From: Melieria omissa
Lineage: Eukaryota; Arthropoda; Insecta; Diptera; Ulidiidae
NCBI GenBank assembly: GCA_963971225.1
Contig: OZ020269.1
Location: forward strand, 107,083,486-107,147,485
Direction of reading: 5' to 3'
Length of the DNA: 64,000 bases
Shown: piece by piece, positions 1-13,153 of the stretch
Layout: each line of letters starts with the position of its first letter
Position numbering within the stretch: the stretch's first letter is position 1
Program-made: the position numbers and the translations under genes
The notes under the pieces: generated by a model
The model's database searches: none
What the model saw: only the letters and a program-made list of their open reading frames with translations
Told to the model about the DNA's origin: nothing

Positions 1-3000
1 GACAGACAGCACAGTGGAAATGTGTACGGCAGGATTCCACTGAGTGACGGTGCCCAGTAGGTGGTTGTGGGTGGCAGGCGGCAGACTTTGGAAGACAGGT
101 GTAAAATAACATGCGGAACACAAACAGTGAACGAAAACTGAATTTTAAGCCAAACTGAAAATGTAAGAAAAAAAATCGAAGATTTTGGCAGATAGAGAAT
201 GCATGCAGCACAAGGTTTGTGTGGACAGCGTGAAGGGATGAAAGGGTGTCAGGGTGACTGGTAGGGGCTGGGGTAGGGTGGCGTAAGGTAGTGAAGGAAT
301 AAAAGTAGGTTTTCGTTGAAGGGTACAAGGAGGAAGGGAGGGTACATGAAGGAAGTAAAGCAAGAGGAAGCAGCAGCAACGCAGTTCGTGCGTATGGCAG
401 TTGTCGTAGATATTGTCGCAGCGGAAGGCCATGGGGCAGAGGGGCAAGTGGAAAAATTCAATACCAACACGCCTTCGCATTGTATTAGCTCGATGTATCG
501 TCATTCAGTTGCAACTTGCAAGTGTCATGACAGATTAAAGTTGACAGCTATGTGAAATTTGTTGTGTAGTTCATATTAGCAATGTTTTGCGAAAATTTTA
601 ATGCGACTTTGGTAGAATTTCGTCAAAGCAGCAAGTATGACAAGTTTGCAAAAATTCCGCTGAAAGCCGAGCAAAAAATTCTACGGGCGCACAGTCATCC
701 AACCAGCCATGTCAATGCTTTCCAAACGTTGCTTAACAGCAAATTAGTATCAGCTCGACGAGCGGTAGAGCAGGAGAGCGCGTTAATTACACTTTGAGAA
801 CGGTCAGTGCGCTCTCACATTCGTTCTGCTGTAGACTATTGTCAATGTTATTTGTGCGCGTGCGAGCGAGCACGCAACAATGCGCAAGCAGCGCTTAGTG
901 AAGGCAGCATTTCGTTGAGCTTCTTCTTGTTCATTTTTCTGACAAGTCACAAGACCCGCTTAAACCTGCCGTATTGGCTGTAGTTGCTGGCAGCATTGCC
1001 ATTCCCAATAGCTAAATTGGGTTGCAACAGCCTCAGCGAGCCAACGTTACATTGCATTCTGCATTCTTTGGAAAAGTCCTAAAAAGTTGTTGCAATTTTT
1101 GTGAAAAACTTCAGTGTCACATGCATCGAAATCACATGTACTTGATTTTGGGGTATCACATGTCTGTAGAACAACGATTTGTGCTGATAGCGATTTTGAT
1201 AGCGAAGGGTGGGCGCGCATTCGAGTGTGTGGGCAGCTCAAATTTGTTAAGTAAACTTGATAAGTTTCATAGAAAAATATAGATAAAAAGCGGCACAATG
1301 GAAATAAGAAAGAGATGTTTTCCTTCTTATGCAATAAAGTTTGCAGCTGATTGAAAGTTGTATTCGATATTGACTGACATGCTATTTTAAGGTTAGAAAC
1401 CTGTCTCAGGTGTAGGTACAAAAACTTGGTGGTATGCGATGTGAATATGTTGAATTAATGTCATGTGATTACTTTATATAACAAGGATTACTTTAGAATT
1501 ATAATTAATTGAATTCTTTTTTACACTCTTCTAAGATTGGTTTGGTATATAATTTCAACTGTTGGGGCAGCCCATGGCAACAACTACACCTGTCAGTCTC
1601 CTCCAGTTCAGCTAAGCAATCAGCTGATTAAAGTTCTTGCACAATTCTCTGTTGACGTTGTTAAGTAGCCACGGTTTTCTTGTTGCTAGTTCCTGATTTC
1701 TAAGTTTACAAAGAGATTTATTTTATCAAACTTTCTATTCGAGTTTTCACGAAGTTTTGTATTATGTCATCAGTTGAGAGCCAGTGTCGCATGCGCTTGA
1801 CTCCGCTCACCAAACACATGATCGCTTTTTTCACTTCCAAGGGCCGGTTGCTATTTCGTGTTGTGAGACGCGTGTGCAGCAACTGGGATTTACCAAATTA
1901 ATTAGCGCGGCTTAATAACTTCTATATGCATATATCATGTGTTGAACTTTTCAATATAGGATTGTGGCTGACAATTGAAACTTGCTGCTTCGATTTAGGC
2001 GCTGCAAATTAATTTTTTTCTGAAGTATTAAATATCTGAAAGTTTCATAAAACTCGCAACATGATCTATAACTAATTGCTGGAGCTGCGGCCAGTCATGC
2101 CGTCAAGTCACATGAGTAACTGTTACTGTAGTAGTTACTTTTTATACATGTTTTTGTTGCTTCATTTACTTTGCTTATTTGCTCCTTCATTTTGTGTTAT
2201 TTCTCCTTGCTTCTCTTTCTTTTTATCGCTCCGCATGACGGCAAGTAATCATTGAGTCATGCTCGCGCATATAATTGACAATAACAACAACACCAACAAA
2301 GCGGGCGTAATTATTGCAGTGCGCTCATTATTGTGATTTTTTTTCCACGTTTATCAAAAATATCACATGTTACTCTTTTCATATTTAACTGTTTAATGAA
2401 ATGGAAGTTTCTACTAAAGCTGTCAGTGTTACAAAGCCAAAATTGATATTAGCTGAATGAATTGATTGCAAATATAGAACTTAATGAACACTTAAATATT
2501 GTTGTGGTTCAGTGAAATTTGTCAGTAGCTTAGAAAGATTACTTTTGATGTATTGGGCGTTAAAAAGCGTATTGTACTATATACATACATACGTACTTAC
2601 GTATTCAAATTTAGTATAAATAAAGCAAATATTGTTGACATATGCGCCAATTATGGATCAAGTGTTGAAGAAATACAAACATATTGCAAATTCTTGCCAT
2701 TATACATTTGAGAATGCACTGTTCCTCACTTAGGTTTCACGCTTTGAAAGGCTGCCTTTGATGCAGTTTTATAGCCAATATTACTAGCGTCAAGCGTTCT
2801 CTGCATTGTTGCTCTGCAATATGCTGCCAACGCCACCATCTGTTCTTCTGTTCTGTTGTGTACAATGTTGCCAGAAGAGGTGTTTTCCCCGTTTTAAGGG
2901 AATTTTCAACATTATATCGGGAATAATGGTCTTGAAAACAGGAAATCACGTTCACCGTTCAATAAATTTATACAATGAAATATATAGAAGCCATCAACAG

Positions 3001-4636
3001 AATAGAAACGCATAGAAGCTGATAACACTAAAAATTCTGTAATTAAAAGAAATTTCCTCAATAATTATTTGGGTTAGTCTATTCCTGCATTTGGGTATGT
3101 TTTTTTGGATTTACGTCAATTTCTATGTTGATAACAAAGGTTATAAAATGAATTGTTATGTTTTTCTATATTTATTATTAATATTCTTATTAGGTTATAA
3201 AATGAATTTTAAAGGGTATGTTGTCCCTTTATTTTTGATTTGTATCAGTGTTATTGACTGTTCGTATAAAAAATAAAATAAAACAAATTGAATTGACCTA
3301 AAACCATGGCTATGCAAAAAGCGGGAAAGAAAGGAAAAATGTCTAGATTTGCATGGACAAAAAGGGAATGTACAAAACCTGGCAACACTGGCTTTGTGTG
3401 AACGCAAACGCCCTTTTCCTCAATTCAATAAATGGCACAGCGTCAAATCACGTCACAACTACCACATTTCAGTTGTAAATATTTTGAACTATTAGTAGTC
3501 ACAGTCACGTGATGTAAATATGTGCCACCGAAAATTCCCCATTCACTTGTAAGTCTAGTCTGGCTACTTCCTCTTCCATTAGTCAGTCTATTGACATGCA
3601 CAATTAAGAAATTTGCAGTGACTGCCCAAATGTTGGGCAGCATTCGCCGTGCATTCATTCATTCCTATCCCCGTCGTGACAGCATAACGACCTCCATCAC
3701 TCGCTGCGTGCCAGCATGTGGAGCGCGCTGCGGCTCAGCAAGACGCGCTCTCGCACTCTCACGCCATCAATTGGCATTTAATCAATGAAAAAAAAAAATA
3801 CAAAAAAGCCAGTCAGTGCACATATTGTTCGGAATATTGTTTTATTCGTATCAAAAACAATGTCAGTGTGTGCGTGTTTGCGTTTTTGTGGCTGTCAATG
3901 CCGAGTTGCCCCCAAAACGAGCAGCAACACAAGTCGCTTGGCTGATTTTAACTTGGTGCCTAAAATATTTTTAAGCCACACAGCTTATTTCAGTGCAATT
4001 TATTTCTGACTTTCCGGCATGAATCGCCTGTACATCTCTTAAAACCAAATCGCTGCGGCCTTATCTAATCTTAATACTGATCTAATTAAAGTTATCAGCA
4101 GTTTATATAGTCGAGCGAAAAATTCGACGGCGAACTGCTCCAACACTGTCTCGTAGTAATCCGTGTATGCGTGCAGCACAATAAATTTGTTTTATTTTTT
4201 ATTACTGTACGAGTGTCGTACATATGATATAGTAAATCTGTAGGTAGGTATTTCAACCTGCTCTCCGACGACTCGAAACGCTGCCATCATTTATCTAAGG
4301 AGAGCAATTTTTCCTTATTTCCTTTAGCATTGAAATTTCCCCGTTCTGATGACTGTTTCACTCTCTTGAATGCGTTTCATACACAATTTGATAAGATTCT
4401 GTTTGTGCTTTTGCTGCGAACAATTTATTGCCTTGTTTTTTACACGCTGTTTTTGTGTTTATTTTACAACGACACTGGTGTCGCTTGCTGCCTGTCGTCT
4501 GTGTACGCAACTGTGACGTAAAATACTTTCATACATTCTATAAACAAATAAAATATGGTTCTGGTTTTTGCTATGCGGCTACCATATTGCATCCTTCGAC
4601 GATGCGTTGGCTGCATAAATGAGAAGCGAAAATGCT
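1..4636. other. Non-coding DNA upstream of the V-ATPase exons
   Basis: I see no supportable coding exon here. Open frames are short, lack recognisable motifs and are not joined by convincing splice sites. The stretch is AT-rich with scattered poly-purine and TG-rich patches. Because the initiator exon of the V-ATPase c gene at 8.65 kb is not visible downstream, part or all of this may be its 5' intron or promoter region (inference). Confidence 0.5.
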
Positions 4637-4640
4637 TTAA

Positions 4641-4878
4641 CCCATTCGAGACGACGATTTTTTTCGAACACGGTCCCCAGGAGCGAAATTTTTTCTTTGT
4701 ATTGTACACAGTAAAACCAATGCCAAATTTTGTTTTCCTGTACTTTACAGATTTCATTAGTTCCAGAAAAATCGTATTTCGACGACTAGTTTACTCAGAA
4801 TAACTGATAATTGCACATTACTGTCTTATAGCCTCGGAAATCCATTGCACACACGGGGTGCAATCGGTTACGAATGGG
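4641..4878. mobile_element. piggyBac-like MITE (TTAA target)
   Basis: The termini are inverted: CCCATTCG after TTAA at 4637-4640 on the left, and CGAATGGG before TTAA at 4879-4882 on the right. TTAA duplication with CCC-starting ends is the hallmark of piggyBac-type insertion. The 238-bp interior has no usable coding capacity, so it is a non-autonomous copy. Assignment rests on termini and target site only. Confidence 0.7.
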
Positions 4879-5104
4879 TTAAGCAGCGCTGTGTTCTAGT
4901 GGCTAGAGGCCAGTAAGTCCACATTCAAAAATTTGACTTTTCCGAAAGAAGGTTTTAGTTGGCTTCCATTCATGCATTATTATTATTATTAGTACACTGC
5001 GACCTAAAAGATCTTTGGCGTTTTGTGTCCTCTTTATAGACTCACAGTTTGACTGTGAGCTCAGCATTCGGGAGTTTTAGTATATCTCCTAAACGTCTGC
5101 GTAC

Positions 5105-5950
5105 AGTGGGCGGGACAGTGTTATCTTTTCTGATAGTGAAAACGCCATCAAAGCACTAACATCATATGAGATAACCTCAGGGTTAATGCTGGGCATAGAC
5201 AACCAAGTCAGAATTTTCCGGGTTCCAGGACACACAGGAATTGACGGAAACGAGGAGGCAGATAGCCTTGCTAGAACTGCGGCAGCCAGAACCCCCCTGG
5301 GACCAGAGCCCTTCATTGAACTGTAGCAGAGTCACTATGACTTGAGGAGAGTACGACGAGGAAATCAGAACATTGTGCTAGCGTCTCGGGTTTTGGGTAG
5401 CTTTGCCACAAGAAAAAAAAAAATTTATAGCCAGGAACAAAAATAAAAATAACCGAAATGTTTATTCCACATAAATAAAAAAAAACAACTCATACATAAA
5501 CTTCAAGATTTAAGGATTTAAAGAACTTACTGCTTATTTTTTTATGAGAAACAGCAATGCCTGAGTTGCCACTATCAATCAATATCAATATTATTGCCAC
5601 TCCAAATAATAGTGCGCTATATTTAAGATACATTTTGTATCAGTGTGCAATATTCTAAAAAATAACCAAATGGGATCAAAAATCACCAAATAACCAAAAC
5701 CCATTTTCAAAAATAAAAATAACCATTTTTGGTTAAAAATAACCAAAACGGCAACGCTGGTCTTGGGTAGTCGAAAATTTTTATTCATGGCTATAACCCC
5801 AAATGGAGTGAAGAATGCCTCAAACTTAGGAAAAACCAGCTTAGACAGGTCACCGGTCTTCTAACTGAGCACTGCAGACAGAGGAAACAACTTCTAGGGA
5901 GTCCAAAAGATCACTTCTGATCTAAGTGCAACAAACCCCATCAAATACTA
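5105..5950 (+). pseudogene. Decayed LINE RNase H / C-terminal fragment, split by a MITE
   Basis: The plus strand at about 5123-5322 encodes a degenerate RNase H C-terminal half: an FSDSENAIKAL stretch holding a catalytic-type Asp, then a VPGHTGIDGNEEAD motif, ending at a stop near 5323. After a 362-bp MITE (5401-5762), the frame resumes near 5818-5917 with LRQVTGLLTEHCRQRKQL, typical of the segment before the terminal zinc knuckle in RNase H-bearing LINEs of the Jockey/LOA/I/R1 group. No reverse transcriptase domain is present. It is a dead, 5'-truncated relic. Confidence 0.7.
5401..5762. mobile_element. hAT-like MITE inside the LINE relic
   Basis: A direct repeat TTGGGTAG lies at 5393-5400 and 5763-5770, fitting an 8-bp hAT target duplication. 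The right end reads CGGCAACGCTG, whose reverse complement CAGCGTTGCCG matches the CAGNGTTGCC ends of the better preserved MITE at 12905-13146. The left end (CTTTGCCAC) is diverged. The interior is AT-rich, with repeated AATAACCAAA words and no ORF. Confidence 0.6.
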
Positions 5951-5970
5951 TTCTATTCTAAACCTCTGAA

Positions 5971-8650
5971 ATCCCAGTTTGCACCTGTTATAAGGAAATT
6001 TGTTATGAGGATGTTTTTTCATTCATGCATCAAATCTAAATCATTAACATTTTAAACCCAAATAAATGTACATCAATATACAATGAAAAGTATCGAACTG
6101 GAGTTTCCATCACAAATTTGCACATCAGTTTATATCAGCCAAGTAAAATTGTTCAAATTTTAAAACTTTGTCTACTACTTTTTTAGTTAACTTCAAGCTT
6201 TTGTGGCCTCTGAACGCTACAGCTTTTGTATGCCCCAATTTTTTTTTGCAAAGTTGGCTTTTTTTAATTAAAAAAAAACAATTTGACTCAACTTTGCTTT
6301 AACTTTTATTACATAAAACTACATCAATATGCCTTCCAGAGTAACAGTTTTATTTCTCTTCAGATTTAGTTACTTTATTCAAAATGCTAAAATTTGTAGC
6401 AGCTGATAAGGCGACTGTATTCATCTGCTTTGACACAAGTGAAACCAGTTTGTGAGCTAATTGAAATTTATTTCAAGTTCGTTAATTCGAAATACGTTAG
6501 TAAAACGCTGCTAAAATTTTACGAACTGCTCTGCTCACAGCAAGTTTGCCGTAAAATTACTGAGACCGAGCTCAAAGCGAGTCGGACAGACTCGGACCCC
6601 GTTCCATTACCACATTAATTTTACTTTCAAATTTTGCTGCTTATTAAAAAACAAAAACATCTATTACTCTTTCGATATTGGCAAATGGCTGTGCGCTTTC
6701 AGCGGCAATTTGCAATATTCACAAAAATGGCTGGAGCAGCTGGAAGCGAGGCATTGTGACGGCGGCGAATGGCAACAAGTTAATTGAGCGTTGCTTGGCA
6801 TTGTTGTTGTTGTTGGTATATTGCTGCTTGAATTTAAACTTTATTAATTTGCCGCTGTATGGGTGCGTGTCGACGTTGTCTGTTGTTTTGTTCGCCATGT
6901 CGCACAGACACGAGCGCACTTGTTGTTTGTAATTGTTAGTGTTATTTTTGTTGTTGTGTGCACACGCAAACACAGCTCGGTCAGTACTTCGATGTTCAAG
7001 TACTTCTTCAGGGCTGTGTCGCTTGTCGCACGGCGTTCGAACATTATTTAGCCATTTGCGCTAATTTGTTTTCATGCCGAAAGCATAAAAACTCGCTGAC
7101 TTTATTGTGATGAGGCCGGCTGTCTCATCTATGCGCACCTGTGCATTTCTTGAGTCGCCCTAATCCCTTCGTTGCGCTGCCAATGGAGTGTCACATGGCG
7201 CACGTGTGGGTCACTATTGATGGGAAGTTAGGTGTCAAGGTGCGCATGCGCATCGAACAATGGCAGGAACTCTGTTTGCCCGATTTCCATTTGCCTGTAT
7301 ATTCGTTTGAATGTATGTAGACACGTGTGTCGCAGGTATTTCGTTTATCAGAGCAATTGTCGCAGCCACTGCCGCCTATAACTATAATCTTAATTAGCTT
7401 TGAATCACATGACAGCCGACAGTCGTGGACCCTGAATGGTGCTGGCACGTCAGCGACTGTGTGAGTTGGTGACGTCGCTGACTGACGCTGTTTATAACTC
7501 CACAGCGCCATTATAAGAATTCCATAATGTGTGTGTTTGTTTGTAGTTGTTACGTGATCGGATATCCACACGTATTGGCTGCTTTATTGTGTATAACATT
7601 AATCGATGAGAGCACCGCACAACAACTTGATTGCCGTTTTCTACTTTTCAATCAACTGAAACTGGTTTCAAGATGTGCTAATTTTGTATATGTTTTTTGT
7701 TTAAATATGAAATTTGTGTTCCTTTGTGCAGTTTTCACACAAATTGCTGTAGAACCTGAAAAAGTGCTGTTCTCCTATCTTTTCCGTTTGCTTATCAACG
7801 GCAACGAGTGCACCGTCTTTCATTTGCTCAGCTTTTAAATAATCATGATAAAAATAAATAATAATGGCGGCTTCTCGCATTCAGTGGCCGACCCTATCAG
7901 CACTTCTTGGTTTGCATCTGTGTATGTGTGAATGTGCCGGGTTTTGCTTGTCAAGTACTCATGCTTGTCACAAGTTTTCGTTAAAAGTTATTGCTTGTCT
8001 CGAAAAGCTTTCGACTTTACTCTTCAGGCGCTCAAGTCATGTGATTAAGGTGTGCGGGGAGATTCCACTTTGTTGGAGACATTTCCAGAAATGTTGAGGT
8101 TTGTTAAGAAGAATTATAACACCGACTGTGGAGCAATAATCGCCTGTGGATAATTTTTGTTTGTAAAAAGTTCGATGGTATCTACACTTAATGCATTCTT
8201 CTGTTCGCAGTTGTTTTATTGGTATCTAAGCAAAATGGTCTAATTAGAAAATATGGATTATGAACCGTGCAAGGTTTAGGCAAAGATTGATACCAAAAGA
8301 TCGTTGATGAGGTTTGTTGTGATAAAAGGTGTCTTCAGATTGGAGGTGTTCTTCGCTGTTATGTTAACGACATCCAAGCAAAATAGGTAAATTATAAAGT
8401 TTAGGTTGATCCCAAAAGATCATTGGTGAGGTTTGCCTATTACTTATGGTTTCAATTGATTTAACTTTGTCGCCATGACAAATTCTTGATTTAATGTTTT
8501 CTAGGCATTTTATTAACACTCCATAGTTTTCCTCTGCCTGGTAGTAATATTGTGGGTGCCTTATTTTTATTGATTTTGTCTTTTTATCACCAACAAAATA
8601 TACTAAATGTGCTTTATTCTCTCTCTTTCTTCACATGATCTACTAATTAG
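5971..8650. other. Intergenic or intronic DNA before the V-ATPase exons
   Basis: No coding exon is recognised. Around 8233-8315 and 8377-8440 there is a degenerate direct duplication sharing AAGCAAAAT, a TTTAGG word and CCAAAAGATC followed by GAGGTTTG. The sequence just before 8651 ends in CTAATTAG, an acceptable splice acceptor for the V-ATPase exon, so at least its 3' end is intron. Confidence 0.5.
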
Positions 8651-9134
8651 CCTTGGGAGCCGCCTATGGTACAGCCAAGTCAGGAACTGGTATTGCTGCC
8701 ATGTCAGTGATGAGACCAGAATTGATCATGAAATCCATCATTCCCGTTGTCATGGCTGGTATTATTGCCATTTACGGTTTGGTCGTAGCTGTCCTTATTG
8801 CCGGTGCTTTGGAGGAGCCATCCAAATACTCACTGTATAAGTAAGTCGCCATTTGCATTTGAGTTTTCGCATTCAATAGTTTTTGGTTTTATGAAATACT
8901 ATAATGATACCATTTCCTTTGCACAACAGGGGCTTCATTCATTTGGGTGCCGGCTTGGCAGTCGGTTTCTCTGGCTTAGCGGCTGGATTTGCGATCGGTA
9001 TTGTTGGTGATGCTGGTGTACGAGGTACAGCACAACAGCCGCGCCTGTTCGTCGGCATGATTTTGATTCTCATTTTCGCTGAAGTGTTGGGTCTGTACGG
9101 TCTCATTGTTGCCATCTACTTGTACACAAAATAA
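8651..9134 (+). CDS. Vha16-1: V-type ATPase proteolipid subunit c (16 kDa), last two coding exons
   Basis: Two exons, 8651-8840 and 8930-9134, are separated by an 89-bp intron with GTAAGT donor and CAG acceptor. They encode 131 residues of the c subunit, which is usually about 159 aa. Together with missing N-terminal residues they give the four-helix proteolipid that forms the proton-translocating c-ring of the vacuolar H+-ATPase in endomembranes. Visible features are glycine-rich helices ([32 protein letters not shown]) and the carboxylate in the last helix ([15 protein letters not shown]), whose Glu carries the proton. The C-terminus IYLYTK is complete with a TAA stop. The exon starts in phase (CC after AG), so an upstream exon coding about 28 residues must exist. 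I could not find it in 1-8650, so it is probably outside the window. The symbol is by similarity to Drosophila. Confidence 0.95.
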
Positions 9135-12100
9135 ATTAATTCAACAACAACCAACCACAACCCACATCAACAAAAACCAACAACAAAACCTAAAATCAAC
9201 AACAATCATCATTAAAATACTACAAACCAAAAAGAAAATTGTAACAATGTAAACGCAGCGACAACAACAGCAGCAGCAGCAAACCCGAACAAGAGCAACA
9301 ATAACCATCAAGAGCAGTAAACAGGACAAGCAACAGAACAACAAGCGTCACAAGAAGCAACAACGACAGTTGCAATTCGCAGCAAGTTCAAAGAGCGAAT
9401 TTCGGCGAAACTAGCAACAGCGCCCGGGTAATTTCGTTTTGAAATAGAAGCAGCAAAGCAAAAGAGCAAGACAGCAATAGCAGTAACAGCAACAGGAGCG
9501 CGGCAACAGTAACAGTAACCAGCTGCCGCAAAAGTCCGCAACGCCGCAGCCGCCAATTAGGCTGGAACGTTGCATAGCAAAATTGCGTCTGTCTGTCCGC
9601 CACCCAGTGGCCGCTATTTATGTGTATATGCACATGCATCATTTATTTATTGGATAAAGATCATGTTAGAACACCGCCAACAACAAACCAATCGATAACC
9701 ACAACAACAACATCAACAACAACAACAAGAACCATTTATATGTATATACATAAAGTATCCAAGTGAATGAAACCGAAGTTGGCTCTCTTTTTATTGTACT
9801 TGTACTTGTATTTCAAACGACTGTACGAGCGCTGGCTTCAGTTACGCTCCGGTGGCTGGCGCAAAGCGCTGCGTGCGGCGCTTGCGCCGGCGTGTTGCGC
9901 GCCTGCGTGTGCCCCTTGTCGGTCAAAGATGATGCGTTATTAGTAGCCCTGCTTTGTGGCGGGGTTTGTTCGACATAATAATTTTTGTATATTTTGCGTT
10001 GAAATTTGGTTTTGATTTTCATTATTATTTTGTTTTCGATTTAATTTAATTTCCAAGTTTGTTTGCGTATGTTTTTGCGTTTATTTTATTATATTTCGCT
10101 TTTGCGCACCTTACTGTTTTCTGTGTATTCGTCGTCATCATTGTATAATGCGTTCAGCCAATTCAAAGTCAAGTAGCAAGCAAGCAAACTTTTCACTTTT
10201 TAAAGCAAACAAAGCAACAACAGAAAACCAACAGCATAAGCAAATGTACATGTAAATTTAAATTTAAAATTAAATTAAAATTAAATTTAAACAACAGTAT
10301 ATAGTATAATTAGTGAGAAACCACCAACTGCTACCAACAACAAAAACAAAAGATCAACAAACCATAAGAAAACAACACTACCAACATGATACCAACAGCA
10401 ATTGTGTGCAAAACAAATTAAGCGCATTCGAGCACTGGGACGGCCGACTGGCTGCCAAACACAAAAACAAACGAGAGCAACAACTGAAAGCGCTGGCAAG
10501 TGAAACGATTGCCAAACGCAAATGCAGTGCGCGCCAGAACATCGGCCAACTAGTAAGCGCTGGCGATGGCGAAGCTTCTGTCGGCGGTATGATGGCAGCA
10601 ACAAATATCCACGAAAGGGCGCGCCGCGTTAAATGCGCGCGTGCACACACACACACACACACACCAAGAGAGCAGCAGGGCAAATGGGAAAAACAAATAG
10701 AAATTTGCGCACACGTGCGCGACATCCTGTCGTAAGCCTAAGAACACACATTTGTAGCCTACTTTTAGGCAGCGCTGTTTGAATTTCTAAGCCGCTTGCA
10801 GTAGTCCGCCATCGCCATCTTTTTTGAAATGTGCGCAGATTAAAATATTTTTAGTGTTGCGTTGAATGAAAATTTGTTGAGAACGAACAACCCACAATGT
10901 CCTCCTCCCTAAAAAAAAAACAGAACAGTCTGAAAAGCGAGTAGCCGCTACTCCACCACGGGCGGTGGAGTGGAGTGCAGCGCGCAAATCCTGGCAGCAG
11001 CGTTTACATACATGAACATCTTCACACACGCACACACACACACACACACCTACATACGTGTATATGTAAATGCATGCAGCAGAGACCCGGAAACAACCGC
11101 AGACACACACACCAATGTCGACACTTACCAACACACACACACACTGTAACTAAGTCCCTGTTTTTTTTTAATTTTTAATTATTGTTCAATTTATAAGAAT
11201 ATTAATAATAATAATTACTATGATTATATTTCTTTTTTGTGATAAGATTAAAAGGAAGCTGATAAAGAAAAAAATATGATTCAGAAACAAAACAAAAACA
11301 AATAACGGTATTTATAAATGTATAATTATATCTATAAATACATAATATATACAATATATATATATATATAATTATTATTAATAATTATACATACATACAT
11401 ACATATTTAAACAAATTGAGGTGCGGAAGCGCTGACGTTGTTACAAAACATACAAAACAAAAACCAAGCAAGACCGCTAGTAAAGTGCAGCAGTGCACAG
11501 TGGGAAAATCAAGTGAGATGAAACGTAGAAGAAGAAGACGAAGAAAAACTGAGCGAACGACACCGAACACTCGCGCACTGTACACTCACTACACTCCTCA
11601 CTCACACCCACACACACACTGAGCCGCACAGACACATTTCCTCTGTTATGTATAGAAATGCAAATAATTATATAAAATGAATTATGTAATATCATTAACA
11701 ACAACAACAACTACAAAAAACCAATTGATAATACAAAGAGGTGTCGTACTAGTGAAATTGTAAGCGCAGACAAAGCAAATTATGAAAGAGAAGAGACAAA
11801 GTAGTAAAACAAGTAGACGAGAAGAAGAAGAAGAAAAACAAATCTACCACCAAAAAACCAACAAAAAAAGAGTAAAATCTCACACAAAATTAGAAATTGT
11901 ACAGTGACAAAATACCAACCACTCGGCCGGCTGTTTCGGGGCGTGACATTGGGCGCTGCGGTGACAGCAGCGGCGCGGTGGTGTGTGCCCACTCGCAGCC
12001 GCACCCCGCCACGCACACACGACAACAGCAACATTCCCCTTGGGCGCCGATGCATTTCTGATGCTGAGAATGCGGAGGCGTGCAAGCAGCGAGTGCCTGA

Positions 12101-12800
12101 CTGCCGGTGCGTGCGCGTGAGCGTGCCAGAGTGGGCCACATCCTGAACTCAACCACCGACCGCTGCTGCGCCATGTCCCGCGCGTCGAGCAGCTGTCTGT
12201 CCATATGACTGTCGACATTTTCGCATTTATTCTTTTTGTGTTAATTTCCGTACTTCAATTTTGCTTTTCGTCAACCAATAAAATGAAAATGGCAAATAAT
12301 CCAACAAACAACAATCACTTGCATTAAACGACAAACCATTTCAAACGCGAACAACAACAACAAACGACAACATGGAACAACAACCAAATGCACAAACCAT
12401 AATATTCCGTTTTGTGGAAAGCGCACGTCGAGTTTGTTTCGTTGTCATTGGCGAGCATCCTCTGTTGTCTTGTCTGGTTTATTTGTGATTCGACGCAAAC
12501 GCAGCAACATAACAACAACAACAACATCTAACAATAAACGAAATCTAACGAAAAAGAGTAAATCATGAAGAACAACCGATAACAATGTAGCGGCAGCAAT
12601 AACGAGAGAAACTGTGTAATTGTACTTGTATTTCAACAAAACAAACAACAACAACAACCAACATGAGAGAATGAAATAAATTGTAATTTCTAATTTCCAA
12701 CAAAAAAAACGATTTTGTGTTCTTATTGAATGGTCAAAGAAAAGTTTTCATTGGTAGTTAACTTTAAGATGAAGAAAAATTTACTTACAATTACAAAAAT
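9135..12800 (+). other. CAA/CA-rich non-coding DNA, probable long 3' UTR of the V-ATPase gene
   Basis: There are no credible ORFs. The plus strand is very rich in CAA/CAG/ACA triplets, which is common in fly UTRs. It contains (CA)n runs at about 10645-10661 and 11027-11048, a (TA)n run near 11345-11370 and CATA repeats near 11390. Plus-strand AATAAA signals occur at 12277-12282, near 12533 and near 12674, just before the FMO array. Continuity of the V-ATPase transcript this far is inference. Confidence 0.45.
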
Positions 12801-12904
12801 TAGAGAACTATTTTCCAATGAAGCTCTAAAGTCAGTTTTTAACACAAACAATTAGTAACTGTTTATTTTGTACCATCACATTTATCTACAAAAGTAATCT
12901 CAAT

Positions 12905-13146
12905 CAGTGTTGCCACTTGAAAAATATTTTCCGACCGAATCCGACCTCAACCGACCAAATTACAAATTTTCGTTATCTTTAAAGTCATTTTTAAATTACA
13001 ATTTTATTTTTTTAAACAAACTTTGTGTATTAATAAAAAGATATTGACATCACAAAACGGACCGAGATTTGTATAAGCAGACCAGCGGACCAAAGTCAAA
13101 AAATCTGACCAATTTTGGTCCGAAAAGACCAAAAGCGGCAACTCTG
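12905..13146. mobile_element. hAT MITE abutting the FMO-A stop codon
   Basis: The ends are CAGTGTTGCCACTT and, inverted, CAGAGTTGCCGCTT. A perfect 8-bp duplication ATCTCAAT lies at 12897-12904 and 13147-13154. The 242-bp interior contains repeated 'gacc' words and no ORF. The paralogous site downstream of FMO-B (about 16103-16113) carries a single ATCTCAAT, an unoccupied reference site. The right duplication shares its last base with the FMO-A stop codon (13154-13156). Confidence 0.92.
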
Positions 13147-13153
13147 ATCTCAA

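Noticed and set aside
1763..1830. ATGTCATCAG as possible V-ATPase c start exon
   Set aside because: The following codons do not give the expected proteolipid N-terminus.
10313..10735. 140-codon plus-strand frame in CAA/CA-rich DNA
   Set aside because: Composition is that of repeat-rich UTR; residues are low-complexity and there is no splice context or motif.
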